From assembly GCF_900111815.1 (NCBI RefSeq), contig NZ_LT630004.1:1153671-1217670 (forward strand): a DNA stretch of 64,000 bases. Direction: 5' to 3'. The position numbers were made by a program, and so were the translations under genes. The notes below the pieces were generated by a model. It was not told where the DNA came from and did not search any database. It saw nothing but the letters and a program-made list of their open reading frames with translations. Origin of the DNA: Bacillus massilinigeriensis. GTDB taxonomy: Bacteria; Bacillota; Bacilli; Bacillales; Cytobacillaceae. This document shows, one piece after another, positions 48,530-57,618 of this stretch (positions are counted from its first letter, which is position 1; every line of letters begins with the position of its first letter).

Positions 48530-50992
48530 ATGAGCAAAACACGTGTTTATGAATACGCTAAGAAACATAATGTTTCTAGCAAAGATGTAATTGGAAAATT
48601 GAAAGATATGAAAATAGAGGTTTCAAACCATATGACGGCAATGGAACCAGATACGGTGAGGAGATTAGACGCCATTTTTAATAAATCAGAGGATAAACAA
48701 ACTACAAATAATCATGGTAACCTGCAAACAGGCCAAGGCCAACAGCGCAATTCACAAGGCGGCCAAAGGCAAGGCCAGGGCCAACAGCGCAATTCACAAG
48801 GCGGCCAAGGCGGCCAAAGGCAAGGACAAGGACAGCAGCGCAATTCACAAGGCTCACAAGGCGGTCAAAGCGGCCAAAGGCAAGGACAAGGACAGCAGCG
48901 CAATTCACAAGGCGGTCAAGGCAGCCAAGGCGGCCAAAGGCAAGGCCAGGGGCAGCAGCGCAATTCACAAGGCGGCCAAAGCGGCCAAAGGCAAGGCCAG
49001 GGGCAGCAGCGCAATTCACAAGGCGGCCAAAGCGGCCAAAGGCAAGGACAAGGACAGCAGCGTCCAACACAAAGCGGTCAACAAAGGAACCAAAATAATG
49101 GGAACAGAAAGCCGGGTGCAGCAAATGGCCGCGGTGGAAACGGTCAGAATCGCGGGATTAATCGTGGCGGTAAAGGTGGAAACAATCGGGGAAAACAGCA
49201 ACAGCAGCATGTCCAGCCGGTTGTCAAGAAAGAAAGAGAACTTCCAAAGAAAATTACGTTTGTTGAGTCGCTTACAGTTGGCGAATTAGCTAAAAAACTT
49301 TATCGGGAACCTTCTGAAATCATCAAGAAACTCTTTATGCTAGGGGTTATGGCTACAATTAACCAAGATCTTGATAAAGATGCAATCGAGCTGATTGCAT
49401 CGGATTATGGTGTTGAGGTAGAAGAAGAAGTACTGATTGATACGACTGACTTGGAAGTTTACTTTGCCGAAGATGAAGGGGTTGTTCTTTCGGAAAGACC
49501 ACCAGTCGTAACGATTATGGGCCATGTTGACCACGGTAAAACAACATTGCTCGACTCCATCCGTAATACGAAAGTTACAGCTGGAGAAGCCGGTGGTATC
49601 ACCCAGCATATCGGGGCATATCAAATCGAGGATAATGGAAAGAAAATCACTTTCCTTGATACTCCGGGACACGCAGCGTTCACAACGATGCGTGCACGTG
49701 GTGCTAAAATCACAGATATCACTATTCTTGTAGTCGCGGCTGATGACGGTGTCATGCCTCAGACAGTCGAAGCCATCAACCATGCAAAAGCTGCAAATGT
49801 ACCAATTATTGTTGCAGTGAATAAAGTTGATAAGCCTACAGCAAACCCTGACAGAGTGATGCAGGAATTGACAGAACATGGTCTGGTCCCAGAAGACTGG
49901 GGCGGAGAAACGATTTTTGTTCCGCTTTCTGCCCTGACTGGAGAAGGAATTGACAGCCTTCTGGAAATGATCCTGCTTGTAAGTGAAGTGGAAGAATACA
50001 AGGCAAACAAAGATCGCCATGCAGTTGGAACAGTAATCGAAGCACAATTGGATAAAGGCCGTGGCTCTGTTGCAACATTACTTGTACAAAATGGAACACT
50101 GAAAGTTGGAGATCCTATAGTAGTCGGGAATACTTTCGGCAGAGTGCGTGCAATGGTTAATGATTTAGGCCGTAGAGTGAAGGAAGCCGGTCCATCAACA
50201 CCTGTTGAAATTACCGGCTTGAACGATGTGCCGCTTGCCGGAGACAGATTTGTTGTTTTTGCAGATGAAAAAACAGCACGTCAGGTTGGAGAAGCCCGTT
50301 CTCAGCAGGCTGTACAGGCTCAGCGCAGTGAAAAGACACGCGTCAGCCTTGATACATTGTTTGAACATATGAAACAAGGGGAAATGAAAGACCTCAATCT
50401 TATTATCAAGGCGGATGTCCAAGGCTCTGTTGAGGCGCTAGCTGCAGCGTTGCAAAAATTGGACGTTGAAGGCGTTAATGTAAGAATCATTCATACTGGT
50501 GTTGGCGCAATCAATGAATCGGATATTACCCTTGCAGCAGCATCAAATGCAATTGTCATTGGATTCAATGTACGCCCTGATAATAATGCAAAGCGCGCAG
50601 CTGAATCGGAGAAAGTAGACATTCGTCTTCATAGGATCATTTACAAGGTAATAGAAGAGATTGAATCGGCTATGAAAGGGATGCTTGACCCGGTATATCA
50701 AGAAAAAACAATTGGTCAAGCAGAGGTACGTCAAACCTTCAAAGTATCCAAAATCGGAACAATTGCCGGCTCCTATGTTACCGAAGGAAAAATCACTCGT
50801 GACAGCGGAGTACGTGTTATTCGCGACGGAATCGTCATTTTTGAAGGCCAAATCGACGCGCTCAAACGCTTTAAGGATGATGCGAAGGAAGTTGCAACAG
50901 GCTACGAGTGCGGTATTACCGTTAAAAACTACAACGATCTTAAAGAAGGCGATGTATTAGAAGCATACATCATGGAAGAAGTGGAACGTTAA
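48530..50992 (+). CDS. infB: Translation initiation factor IF-2, with repeat-expanded N-terminal linker
   Basis: An 820-residue GTPase that positions initiator tRNA on the 30S subunit and promotes subunit joining. The N-terminal IF2N module ([17 protein letters not shown]) is followed by a long Gly/Gln/Arg/Asn/Ser linker of tandem repeats (about 68-182), a second IF2N-like segment ([17 protein letters not shown]), the G domain ([12 protein letters not shown] at about 331; DTPGH; NKVDK) and domains II to IV. ATG 48530 follows GGGGGTGAAA; the frame runs upstream inside ylxQ without support. No in-frame ATG, GTG or TTG lies between the repeats and residue 268 or so, so an IF2-beta type internal start is not apparent. 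Confidence 0.98.
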   Translation: MSKTRVYEYAKKHNVSSKDVIGKLKDMKIEVSNHMTAMEPDTVRRLDAIFNKSEDKQTTNNHGNLQTGQGQQRNSQGGQRQGQGQQRNSQGGQGGQRQGQGQQRNSQGSQGGQSGQRQGQGQQRNSQGGQGSQGGQRQGQGQQRNSQGGQSGQRQGQGQQRNSQGGQSGQRQGQGQQRPTQSGQQRNQNNGNRKPGAANGRGGNGQNRGINRGGKGGNNRGKQQQQHVQPVVKKERELPKKITFVESLTVGELAKKLYREPSEIIKKLFMLGVMATINQDLDKDAIELIASDYGVEVEEEVLIDTTDLEVYFAEDEGVVLSERPPVVTIMGHVDHGKTTLLDSIRNTKVTAGEAGGITQHIGAYQIEDNGKKITFLDTPGHAAFTTMRARGAKITDITILVVAADDGVMPQTVEAINHAKAANVPIIVAVNKVDKPTANPDRVMQELTEHGLVPEDWGGETIFVPLSALTGEGIDSLLEMILLVSEVEEYKANKDRHAVGTVIEAQLDKGRGSVATLLVQNGTLKVGDPIVVGNTFGRVRAMVNDLGRRVKEAGPSTPVEITGLNDVPLAGDRFVVFADEKTARQVGEARSQQAVQAQRSEKTRVSLDTLFEHMKQGEMKDLNLIIKADVQGSVEALAAALQKLDVEGVNVRIIHTGVGAINESDITLAAASNAIVIGFNVRPDNNAKRAAESEKVDIRLHRIIYKVIEEIESAMKGMLDPVYQEKTIGQAEVRQTFKVSKIGTIAGSYVTEGKITRDSGVRVIRDGIVIFEGQIDALKRFKDDAKEVATGYECGITVKNYNDLKEGDVLEAYIMEEVER
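48732..49078 (+). repeat. Seven-unit in-frame tandem repeat in infB
   Basis: Units share the core CAGCGCAATTCACAAGG; cores begin at 48743, 48785, 48836, 48896, 48956 and 49007, with a degenerate one at 49058. Spacings are 42, 51, 60, 60, 51 and 51 bp, i.e. 14, 17, 20, 20, 17 and 17 codons. They differ by 9-bp blocks encoding GGQ, SGQ or QGS. The encoded unit reads QRNSQGGQ-(xGQ)n-RQGQGQ. The array stays open in several other frames because each unit is a multiple of three. Confidence 0.93.
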
Positions 50993-51273
50993 TGATAGTA
51001 GGGCTTGCTTCTTTTGAATGCCTGATATATGATGCTTCTTCTTTAAAAGACAAGAGGTCGGTCCTACAGCGGGTCTTAACGCGGCTGAAACAGAAATTCA
51101 ATGTTTCGGCCGCTGAAGTAGGCCATCAAGATGTATGGCAGCGGACAAAGCTTGCTTTTGCTGTAGTATCATCCAGCCGAGTACAGGCGGAGAGGGAATT
51201 GCATAGAGCCCTGCAATTTGTGGATTCATTCCCTGAAATTGAGCGAACCATGACAGAAATAGAATGGCTTTGA
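50992..51273 (+). CDS. ylxP: DUF503 family protein YlxP
   Basis: A 93-residue ferredoxin-like small protein of the YlxP (DUF503) family: KDKRSVLQRVLTRLKQKFNVSAAEVG is the conserved core. The ATG overlaps the infB stop by one base. Its location between infB and rbfA is conserved, which suggests a role in ribosome biogenesis, but no activity is established that I can support from sequence. Confidence 0.95.
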   Translation: MIVGLASFECLIYDASSLKDKRSVLQRVLTRLKQKFNVSAAEVGHQDVWQRTKLAFAVVSSSRVQAERELHRALQFVDSFPEIERTMTEIEWL

Positions 51274-51289
51274 ATAAGAGGTGAAGGAA

Positions 51290-51655
51290 ATGGCTCACAG
51301 GGTAAACCGTGTAGGAGAACAAATGAAAAAAGAGTTGGGCGATATTATCGGCCGCAAGATCAAAGATCCGCGCATCGGATTTGTAACCGTTACAGATGTG
51401 GAGGTTACCGGGGATCTTCAACAGGCTAAAGTTTTTATTTCCGTTCTTGGTGATGCAACCCAGAAGGAAAATACATTAAAGGCTTTGGCGAAAGCAAAAG
51501 GATTCATCAGAAGTGAGATTGGCCGAAGAATCAGGTTGCGAAAAACCCCGGAGATTACATTCGAATTTGATCAGTCCATTGACTACGGTCACCGGATTGA
51601 TACGCTGCTCCATCAAGTTCAATTAGAACATAAGGACAGCGATGATAAGGAATAG
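51290..51655 (+). CDS. rbfA: Ribosome-binding factor A
   Basis: A 121-residue KH-fold protein that helps 16S rRNA 5' end maturation and cold adaptation. Conserved sequences are [39 protein letters not shown] and the C-terminal [29 protein letters not shown] precedes ATG 51290; GTG 51281 lies inside the site. A strong hairpin terminator follows directly. Confidence 0.97.
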   Translation: MAHRVNRVGEQMKKELGDIIGRKIKDPRIGFVTVTDVEVTGDLQQAKVFISVLGDATQKENTLKALAKAKGFIRSEIGRRIRLRKTPEITFEFDQSIDYGHRIDTLLHQVQLEHKDSDDKE

Positions 51656-51658
51656 GGG

Positions 51659-51689
51659 AAGGATAGACAATTGTGTCTATCCTTTTTTT
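51659..51689 (+). terminator. Terminator between rbfA and truB
   Basis: Perfect 11-bp stem AAGGATAGACA (51659-51669) / TGTCTATCCTT (51674-51684) with an ATTG loop and seven T. truB starts only 34 bp past its end and no clear promoter is visible between, so readthrough is likely. Confidence 0.92.
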
Positions 51690-51717
51690 AAGAAAAAGAG
51701 GCAAGGGGTGCAACATA

Positions 51718-52638
51718 TTGGAAGGAATAATACCATTGTACAAGCCTGCTGGCATGACTTCACATGATTGTGTATTTCGGCTTAGAAAACTCTTGCGGAC
51801 AAAAAAAGTCGGACATACAGGAACCCTCGATCCAGATGTTACAGGAGTGCTGCCAATCTGTATTGGAAGAGCAACAAAGGTCGCGGAATATATCACTGAT
51901 GCAGGAAAGAGCTACATAGGGGAAGTTACCATCGGCTATGCTACTGCAACTGAGGATGGTTCAGGAGAAACCATCGAAGAGAAGCATGTTGATCGCCCTA
52001 TCACCCGGGAGGAAATACTTGGCGTGCTAAATAGTTTAACCGGAGAAATAATACAAACGCCGCCAATGTATTCCGCTGTTAAAGTGAACGGTAAGCGATT
52101 GTATGAATATGCTCGCCAAGGATTGGTTATCGATAGACCTTCAAGAACTGTCGATATATATTCGATGGAATTGTTGGATGACAGAATGATTTTTGAAGGA
52201 AACAATATATCATTCCGTTTCAAGGTTTCCTGCAGCAAAGGTACATATATTAGGACTCTTGCTGTTACAATAGGACAGAAGCTTGGCTATCCTGCGCATA
52301 TGTCTTACCTGCAAAGAGTGAAGTCTGCTGTATTCAGTTTAGAGGACTGTTATACTTTCTCTGATATCGAAGAAGCAGTAGAACGAGGGAGTGTAGAAGA
52401 TCTATTGCGTTCAATGGAGGAGGCAGTCCTCCATTTGCCGAAATTATCGATAAATGATACAGTAGCAGAGAAAGTCAAGAATGGATCCCAACTCGCAATT
52501 CCTTCGTACTTAATGGAAGAAGAAGGGCCAATTGCAGTATGCACGGAAGAGGGACTACTTCTGGCAATCTACTGCAAGCACCCTGTTAAACCAGGATTGC
52601 TGAAACCTGACAAAGTGCTTAGAATAGCGCCGCAGTAA
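51718..52638 (+). CDS. truB: tRNA pseudouridine(55) synthase TruB
   Basis: A 306-residue enzyme forming pseudouridine 55 in the T-loop of tRNAs. The N-terminus MEGIIPLYKPAGMTSHDCV leads to the catalytic Asp38 in HTGTLDPDVTGVLP; PMYSAVKVNGKRLYEYARQG and a C-terminal PUA-like region follow. TTG 51718 is the supported start after AAGGGGTG; ATG 51673 lies inside the terminator hairpin. ribC follows after 33 bp. Confidence 0.97.
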   Translation: MEGIIPLYKPAGMTSHDCVFRLRKLLRTKKVGHTGTLDPDVTGVLPICIGRATKVAEYITDAGKSYIGEVTIGYATATEDGSGETIEEKHVDRPITREEILGVLNSLTGEIIQTPPMYSAVKVNGKRLYEYARQGLVIDRPSRTVDIYSMELLDDRMIFEGNNISFRFKVSCSKGTYIRTLAVTIGQKLGYPAHMSYLQRVKSAVFSLEDCYTFSDIEEAVERGSVEDLLRSMEEAVLHLPKLSINDTVAEKVKNGSQLAIPSYLMEEEGPIAVCTEEGLLLAIYCKHPVKPGLLKPDKVLRIAPQ

Positions 52639-52671
52639 ATTCATGGATCAATAGAAAAGGTGAATGGTAAC

Positions 52672-53622
52672 ATGGAATATATTAAGCTGAAACATCCGCA
52701 CCACTTCAAAAAGAAAGAGTTCCCGCCACTTTCCATGGCGTTAGGTTTCTTCGACGGAGTTCATCTTGGGCATAGGCATGTGATTCTCGAAGCGAAAAAA
52801 ACAGCCGCTGCTGATGGAACAAAAAGTGCCGTAATGACATTCGATCCCCATCCTTCTGTTGTTTTGGGAAAGAGTGTACAGCATGTAGAATATATTACGT
52901 CAATCGAAGACAAGATTTCGCTTGTAAAAGAAATGGGGATCGACTACTTATTTGTCGTTCATTTTACTAGAGCGTTTTCCGAGCTTTTGCCCCAGGAGTT
53001 CATTGATCAGTATGTGATCGGTTTGAATGTCCGTACGATGATTGCTGGCTTCGACTATACCTATGGGAAAATGGGCAGGGGAACAATGGAAACGCTCCCT
53101 TTTCATTCAAGGGGAATGTTTGAAAATAAAGTTGTTTCAAAGTTTACTGTGGAAGGTGAGAAGGTTAGCTCTACTCGTATCAGGGCAGCTATAAGGGAAG
53201 GAAGACTGGAAGAACTCCCCGCGCTTCTTGGGCGACGGTACACGACAAGCGGAACGGTCATCCATGGGGATAAACGGGGTGGAACTTCACTTGGTTTTCC
53301 AACTGCTAACGTTAATATTGATGACTATATCCCCCCTGCAACAGGTGTTTATTCTGTTAGGATAAAGGTGAAAGGGATATGGTGTAAAGGTGTCTGCAAT
53401 ATCGGTTACCGTCCAACCTTCAAGGAACGGCTGGAACCCAAGCCATCGGTGGAAGTGCATATATTTGATTTCAATGATGATATTTATGGTGAATATGTTG
53501 CCGTTGAATGGCATACCCGTATTCGGGGAGAGAGAAAGTTTGCCGGTATCAATGAGCTTGTATTACAAATTGAAAAAGATAAGCAAGAAGCAAGGGGATA
53601 CTTTGAAAATCAGCAGAGTTAA
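52672..53622 (+). CDS. ribC: Bifunctional riboflavin kinase / FAD synthetase
   Basis: A 316-residue enzyme making FMN from riboflavin and FAD from FMN. The N-terminal adenylyltransferase has GFFDGVHLGHRHVI and SSTRIR; the C-terminal kinase has GDKRGGTSLGFPTANV and VCNIGYRPTF. AAAGGTG precedes ATG 52672 and gives the B. subtilis length; GTG 52660 is part of the site. In Bacillus, flavin made here also feeds FMN riboswitch control of riboflavin genes. Called ribF in many annotations. Confidence 0.97.
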   Translation: MEYIKLKHPHHFKKKEFPPLSMALGFFDGVHLGHRHVILEAKKTAAADGTKSAVMTFDPHPSVVLGKSVQHVEYITSIEDKISLVKEMGIDYLFVVHFTRAFSELLPQEFIDQYVIGLNVRTMIAGFDYTYGKMGRGTMETLPFHSRGMFENKVVSKFTVEGEKVSSTRIRAAIREGRLEELPALLGRRYTTSGTVIHGDKRGGTSLGFPTANVNIDDYIPPATGVYSVRIKVKGIWCKGVCNIGYRPTFKERLEPKPSVEVHIFDFNDDIYGEYVAVEWHTRIRGERKFAGINELVLQIEKDKQEARGYFENQQS

Positions 53623-53624
53623 GC

Positions 53625-53653
53625 TTGCATTTTAAGATCAAAAGATGTATTCT
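53625..53653 (+). promoter_or_regulatory. SigA promoter candidate of rpsO
   Basis: TTGCAT (53625-53630), 17-bp spacer, TATTCT (53648-53653), immediately after the ribC stop. Predicted start near 53660. Confidence 0.5.
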
Positions 53654-53659
53654 TATAAA

Positions 53660-53740
53660 CGTACCAAAAATGAACCTTTGCTTGGCAAGTCGAGTCACCG
53701 ACGCTTGCTAGGTAACAGGGGATCTATTTTTTAGGAGGTG
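53660..53740 (+). promoter_or_regulatory. rpsO leader, probable S15 autoregulatory RNA
   Basis: The leader contains short stems: TTGC / GCAA around TTG, GTCG / CGAC around AGTCAC (about 53688-53701), and ACCT / AGGT bracketing them. This arrangement of helices just before the rpsO ribosome binding site resembles the S15-binding leaders known in Bacillus and Geobacillus. The match is by layout, not by covariance model. Confidence 0.45.
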
Positions 53741-53746
53741 GAACGG

Positions 53747-54016
53747 ATGGCAATCTCTAAAGAACGTAAAAACGAGATCATCGCTGACTTCAGAACACAT
53801 GAAGGCGATACTGGATCTCCAGAAGTTCAAATCGCTGTCCTTACGGAAGAAATCAACACATTGAACGGTCATTTGCGCGTTCATAAGAAAGACCATCATT
53901 CACGTCGTGGTCTTTTGAAAATGGTAGGTAAGCGTCGTAATCTTTTGACTTACCTTCGTAACAAAGACGTAACACGTTACCGTGATCTGATCAACCGTCT
54001 TGGTCTACGTCGATAG
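53747..54016 (+). CDS. rpsO: 30S ribosomal protein S15
   Basis: An 89-residue ribosomal protein binding 16S rRNA, with [24 protein letters not shown] and [28 protein letters not shown] precedes ATG 53747; GTG 53738 lies inside the site. It is a monocistronic unit bounded by its own promoter and a strong terminator. Confidence 0.99.
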   Translation: MAISKERKNEIIADFRTHEGDTGSPEVQIAVLTEEINTLNGHLRVHKKDHHSRRGLLKMVGKRRNLLTYLRNKDVTRYRDLINRLGLRR

Positions 54017-54023
54017 TCTACAG

Positions 54024-54047
54024 AAGCGGGATTTTTCCCGCTTTTTT
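54024..54047 (+). terminator. Terminator after rpsO
   Basis: AAGCGGG (54024-54030) pairs with CCCGCTT (54037-54043) with a T-rich loop and a T tail. Confidence 0.93.
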
Positions 54048-54123
54048 ATTAGGCAATTTTTCAAGGTAGTTTTTTCCGGATTGATCGGGGATTTCATCCT
54101 TTTCGATTACATATTGATAAAAC

Positions 54124-54152
54124 TTGTAGATAATGTGCTTTCTGTACATAAT
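54124..54152 (+). promoter_or_regulatory. Promoter candidate for pnpA
   Basis: TTGTAG (54124-54129), 17-bp spacer, CATAAT (54147-54152). It would give a leader of about 180 nt before pnpA. Confidence 0.45.
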
Positions 54153-54190
54153 ATAGCTGTACCGTAAGCAACTTTGATATATAGGACAAG

Positions 54191-54250
54191 ACCTATTGTA
54201 GGTTTTTATTCGCCATTGCAAGGTATATTGATAAGAAACAGCAATTGCTG
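54191..54250 (+). promoter_or_regulatory. Structured pnpA leader: small terminator-like hairpin and 12-bp palindrome
   Basis: ACCTA (54191-54195) / TAGGT (54199-54203) with a TTG loop is followed by TTTT, a weak terminator-like stem. CAGCAATTGCTG at 54239-54250 is a perfect 12-bp palindrome. PNPase genes in other bacteria are autoregulated through leader stems; that role is inferred here. The rest of 54051-54337 shows no gene. Confidence 0.4.
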
Positions 54251-54337
54251 CAGACATACATGGACTGCCATATGTAAATCGCATGGTGATAATCCTTGCG
54301 AAAAATAAGTACGAGTGATTAGAGAGGGGCTTAATGC

Positions 54338-56458
54338 ATGGAACAAGAGAAGCAACAGTTTTCATTTGACTGGTCCGGCAGACCGCTGACAGTTGAAGTT
54401 GGCCAGCTGGCTAAACAGGCCAATGGCGCAGTTTTGGTACGCTATGGAGATACAGTGGTGCTAAGTACAGCCACGGCATCGAAAGAACCGAAGAACCTCG
54501 ACTTTTTTCCATTGACTGTAAACTATGAAGAACGCTTGTATGCGGTCGGGAAAATCCCTGGCGGTTTCATTAAGAGGGAAGGACGCCCAAGCGAGAAAGC
54601 AATCCTCGCAAGCCGGCTGATTGACAGACCGATTCGTCCTTTGTTCGCTGATGGTTTCCGAAACGATGTCCAGGTTATTTCGATTGTGATGAGTGTCGAT
54701 CAGGATTGTCCGTCAGAAATGGCTGCAATGCTTGGTTCATCCCTTGCACTCAGCGTGTCCGACATTCCATTTGAAGGTCCGATTGCAGGAGTCATCGTTG
54801 GTAGAGTGGATGGAAAATTTGTCATCAATCCAACCGTTGACCAAGCAGAGAAGAGCGACATGCACCTTGCTGTAGCTGGTACGATGGATGCCATTAATAT
54901 GGTTGAGGCAGGAGCAGAGGAAGTCCCGGAAGAAGTCATGCTGGAAGCAATTATGTTCGGCCATGATGAAATCAAAAAGTTAATCGCATTCCAACAAGAA
55001 ATCGTTGAAAAGGTTGGAAAAGAAAAGCGCGAAATTACTCTTTTTGAACTTGATGCAGAGCTTGAAGCAGAAGTAAGGGAAATGTGCGAGCAAGAAATGA
55101 TTGCCGCCATTCAAGTGCAGGAAAAACATGCGCGCGAAGATGCTATTAAACAAGTGAAAGATGCTGTTTTAGAAAAGTATTCAGAGCAGGAAGCAGATGA
55201 GTCTGATCTAAAACAGGTCAAACAAATTTTAGATAAGATAGTTAAAGGCGAAGTACGCCGTCTCATCACGGAAGAAAAAGTTCGTCCAGATGGGCGTGGC
55301 GCTGACGAAATCCGTCCGCTCTCATCCCAGGTTGGCTTGCTTCCACGGACTCATGGATCAGGTCTCTTTACAAGGGGACAAACACAAGCACTCAGCATTT
55401 GTACATTAGGTGCCATGGGTGATGTCCAGATTCTTGATGGGCTTGGACTAGAAGAAGAAAAGCGATTTATGCACCATTATAATTTCCCGCTATTCAGCGT
55501 GGGTGAAACCGGTCCAATCCGCGGACCGGGCAGGAGGGAAATTGGCCATGGAGCGCTTGGAGAACGTGCGCTTGAACAGGTAATTCCTTCTGAAAAAGAT
55601 TTCCCTTATACTATTCGCCTTGTTTCAGAGGTACTGGAGTCTAACGGTTCCACTTCCCAAGCAAGTATTTGCGCAAGCACTTTAGCATTAATGGATGCAG
55701 GGGTACCATTGAAAGCTCCTGTAGCAGGTATCGCAATGGGTCTTGTGAAATCCGGAGAGCATTACACGATACTGACGGATATTCAAGGAATGGAAGATCA
55801 TTTGGGAGATATGGATTTCAAGGTTGCTGGAACAGCCAAAGGCGTAACAGCATTGCAAATGGATATCAAAATTGAGGGTCTTTCCCGTGAAATTCTTGAG
55901 GAAGCACTCCAGCAGGCGAAAAAGGGAAGAATGCAAATCCTTGAATCCATGCTGAATACTTTGGCTGAACCAAGGAAATCACTTTCTAAATACGCTCCTA
56001 AAATCATGACGATGACGATTAATCCAGATAAGATTCGCGATGTCATTGGACCTAGCGGTAAGCAAATCAACAAGATTATCGAGGAAACAGGCGTCAAGAT
56101 TGACATTGAGCAGAACGGTACGGTCTTTATTGCATCAGTTGACGAAGAAATGAATCAAAAAGCTAAGTCCATCATTGAAGATATCGTGCGTGAAGTCGAA
56201 GTTGGACAAATGTACTTAGGAAAAGTGAAGCGAATTGAAAAATTTGGTGCATTTGTAGAGATTTTTAACGGTAAAGATGGTCTTGTCCATATTTCAGAAC
56301 TTGCGGAAGAACGCGTAGGTAAAGTAGAAGATGTGTTGAAGCTCGGAGATGAAATTCTCGTCAAGGTAACGGAAATCGATAGACAAGGTCGTGTCAACTT
56401 GTCCCGTAAAGCAGTCCTCAAAGAACAAAGAGAGAAATCCGAGCAGGCTGAGAAATAG
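54338..56458 (+). CDS. pnpA: Polyribonucleotide nucleotidyltransferase (PNPase)
   Basis: A 706-residue phosphorolytic 3'-5' exoribonuclease of the RNA degradation machinery. Two RNase PH domains, the second containing [16 protein letters not shown] and the active-site stretch [20 protein letters not shown], are followed by a KH domain ([20 protein letters not shown], about 565) and an S1 domain ([20 protein letters not shown], about 627-695). GAGAGGGG lies 8 nt before ATG 54338. Confidence 0.98.
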   Translation: MEQEKQQFSFDWSGRPLTVEVGQLAKQANGAVLVRYGDTVVLSTATASKEPKNLDFFPLTVNYEERLYAVGKIPGGFIKREGRPSEKAILASRLIDRPIRPLFADGFRNDVQVISIVMSVDQDCPSEMAAMLGSSLALSVSDIPFEGPIAGVIVGRVDGKFVINPTVDQAEKSDMHLAVAGTMDAINMVEAGAEEVPEEVMLEAIMFGHDEIKKLIAFQQEIVEKVGKEKREITLFELDAELEAEVREMCEQEMIAAIQVQEKHAREDAIKQVKDAVLEKYSEQEADESDLKQVKQILDKIVKGEVRRLITEEKVRPDGRGADEIRPLSSQVGLLPRTHGSGLFTRGQTQALSICTLGAMGDVQILDGLGLEEEKRFMHHYNFPLFSVGETGPIRGPGRREIGHGALGERALEQVIPSEKDFPYTIRLVSEVLESNGSTSQASICASTLALMDAGVPLKAPVAGIAMGLVKSGEHYTILTDIQGMEDHLGDMDFKVAGTAKGVTALQMDIKIEGLSREILEEALQQAKKGRMQILESMLNTLAEPRKSLSKYAPKIMTMTINPDKIRDVIGPSGKQINKIIEETGVKIDIEQNGTVFIASVDEEMNQKAKSIIEDIVREVEVGQMYLGKVKRIEKFGAFVEIFNGKDGLVHISELAEERVGKVEDVLKLGDEILVKVTEIDRQGRVNLSRKAVLKEQREKSEQAEK

Positions 56459-56465
56459 TATTAAG

Positions 56466-56491
56466 AAAACCAGGGGAAACCCTGGTTTTTT
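56466..56491 (+). terminator. Terminator after pnpA
   Basis: CCAGGG (56470-56475) / CCCTGG (56480-56485) with a GAAA tetraloop, flanked by A-run and T-run. Confidence 0.93.
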
Positions 56492-56570
56492 AATAAATGG
56501 AACTAATTTTTCCGGCTCCTGTTCTACCTTGTCCTCTCCCTTCATACTTTTTAGGGAAGGGGGAAGGTGT

Positions 56571-57530
56571 ATGCGAAAATTATGGTTGGTTCCCATCATC
56601 ATACTGGGAATGATGCTAGTTAACAATACATACTCTGAATTTTATCTGGCAAAACTAAAAAGTGATAGTATACCGGTTTCTATGCATGAAAATGGGCTGC
56701 TCAGGGAAATAGAAATAAAAGCATCTTCCTTTGAGACAAATGCCTCCGATGCAAGGATTGATCCGGTGTGGAAAGCAATTCCTGGTTATAATGGGTTAAA
56801 AGTGAATATAAAGGAATCTTATCAAAGGATGAAAAAGGACGGAGAGTTTTCGGAGGATAAATTAGTTTTGGAACAAACTAGTCCAAAAGTACACTTGAGC
56901 GAGCTTCCGCCATCACCCGTCTACAAAGGCCATCCTGATAAACCAATGGTTGCCTTTGTCATTAACGTTGCATGGGGTAATGAATACTTGTCAGAAATGC
57001 TCGCAACCCTTAAAAAGCATCGCATGAAAGCTTCTTTTTTTATGGAAGGCCGTTGGGTTAAGAATAATCCAAAGCTTGCAAAGATGATTGCAGAAGAGGG
57101 CCATGAGATCGGCAATCATTCGTTTTCTCATCCTAAAATGGAAAAGCTATCTGGGGCAGAAGCCAATGAAGAAATCAGTAAGACTAACGCAATTATCGAG
57201 ACGACGACCGGGGTACAGGTTAAATGGTTTTCCCCTCCAAGCGGAGGCTATCGCGATGAGACGGTGAAAATCGCTGCAGCAAATGGACTTGGTACCATCA
57301 TGTGGAGCGTAGATACAATCGACTGGCAAAAGCCCACAAGCGATACGTTGATCAGGAGAGTGACAACAAAGGTGCATAATGGGGCGATAATCCTAATGCA
57401 TCCAACAAAGTCTACTGCAGATTCACTCGATCGGTTAATTGAAGAACTGAATAAAAGGGAATTACATGTTGGTACAATATCGGAATTGTTGAGTGAGGAT
57501 CGAGTAATGAAGAAAATGTCGAAAAAATAA
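56571..57530 (+). CDS. ylxY: Polysaccharide deacetylase-like protein YlxY
   Basis: A 319-residue exported or anchored protein with an N-terminal hydrophobic segment (KLWLVPIIILGMMLV). The NodB fold is clear at about 125-310: ASFFMEGRWVKNNP, HEIGNHSFSHP (metal-binding His pair), FSPPSGGYRDE, and GAIILMHPT. Motif 1, normally TFDDG, here reads INVAWGNE and lacks both Asp residues, including the catalytic base. So it may be inactive or act differently. GGGGGAAGGTG precedes ATG 56571. In B. subtilis ylxY also lies between pnpA and mlpA. Confidence 0.92.
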   Translation: MRKLWLVPIIILGMMLVNNTYSEFYLAKLKSDSIPVSMHENGLLREIEIKASSFETNASDARIDPVWKAIPGYNGLKVNIKESYQRMKKDGEFSEDKLVLEQTSPKVHLSELPPSPVYKGHPDKPMVAFVINVAWGNEYLSEMLATLKKHRMKASFFMEGRWVKNNPKLAKMIAEEGHEIGNHSFSHPKMEKLSGAEANEEISKTNAIIETTTGVQVKWFSPPSGGYRDETVKIAAANGLGTIMWSVDTIDWQKPTSDTLIRRVTTKVHNGAIILMHPTKSTADSLDRLIEELNKRELHVGTISELLSEDRVMKKMSKK

Positions 57531-57538
57531 TCTTCTGT

Positions 57539-57568
57539 TTGGAAAAAGCCTCCGAAATGAAATATACT
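57539..57568 (+). promoter_or_regulatory. Promoter candidate for mlpA
   Basis: TTGGAA (57539-57544), 18-bp spacer, TATACT (57563-57568), 8 bp after the ylxY stop. Confidence 0.5.
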
Positions 57569-57618
57569 ATTTTAATGCAGGAGTAGTTTTTGCAGCAGGT
57601 TCCAGAGGAGGAATTTAT

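Noticed and set aside
48714-49289. Second forward frame of 191 codons over the infB repeat, and a 140-codon antisense frame
   Set aside because: Both are kept open by the repeat unit being a multiple of three. They read low-complexity AKAAKGK or RFGRLVNC sequence with no initiation signal, so they are shadows of infB.
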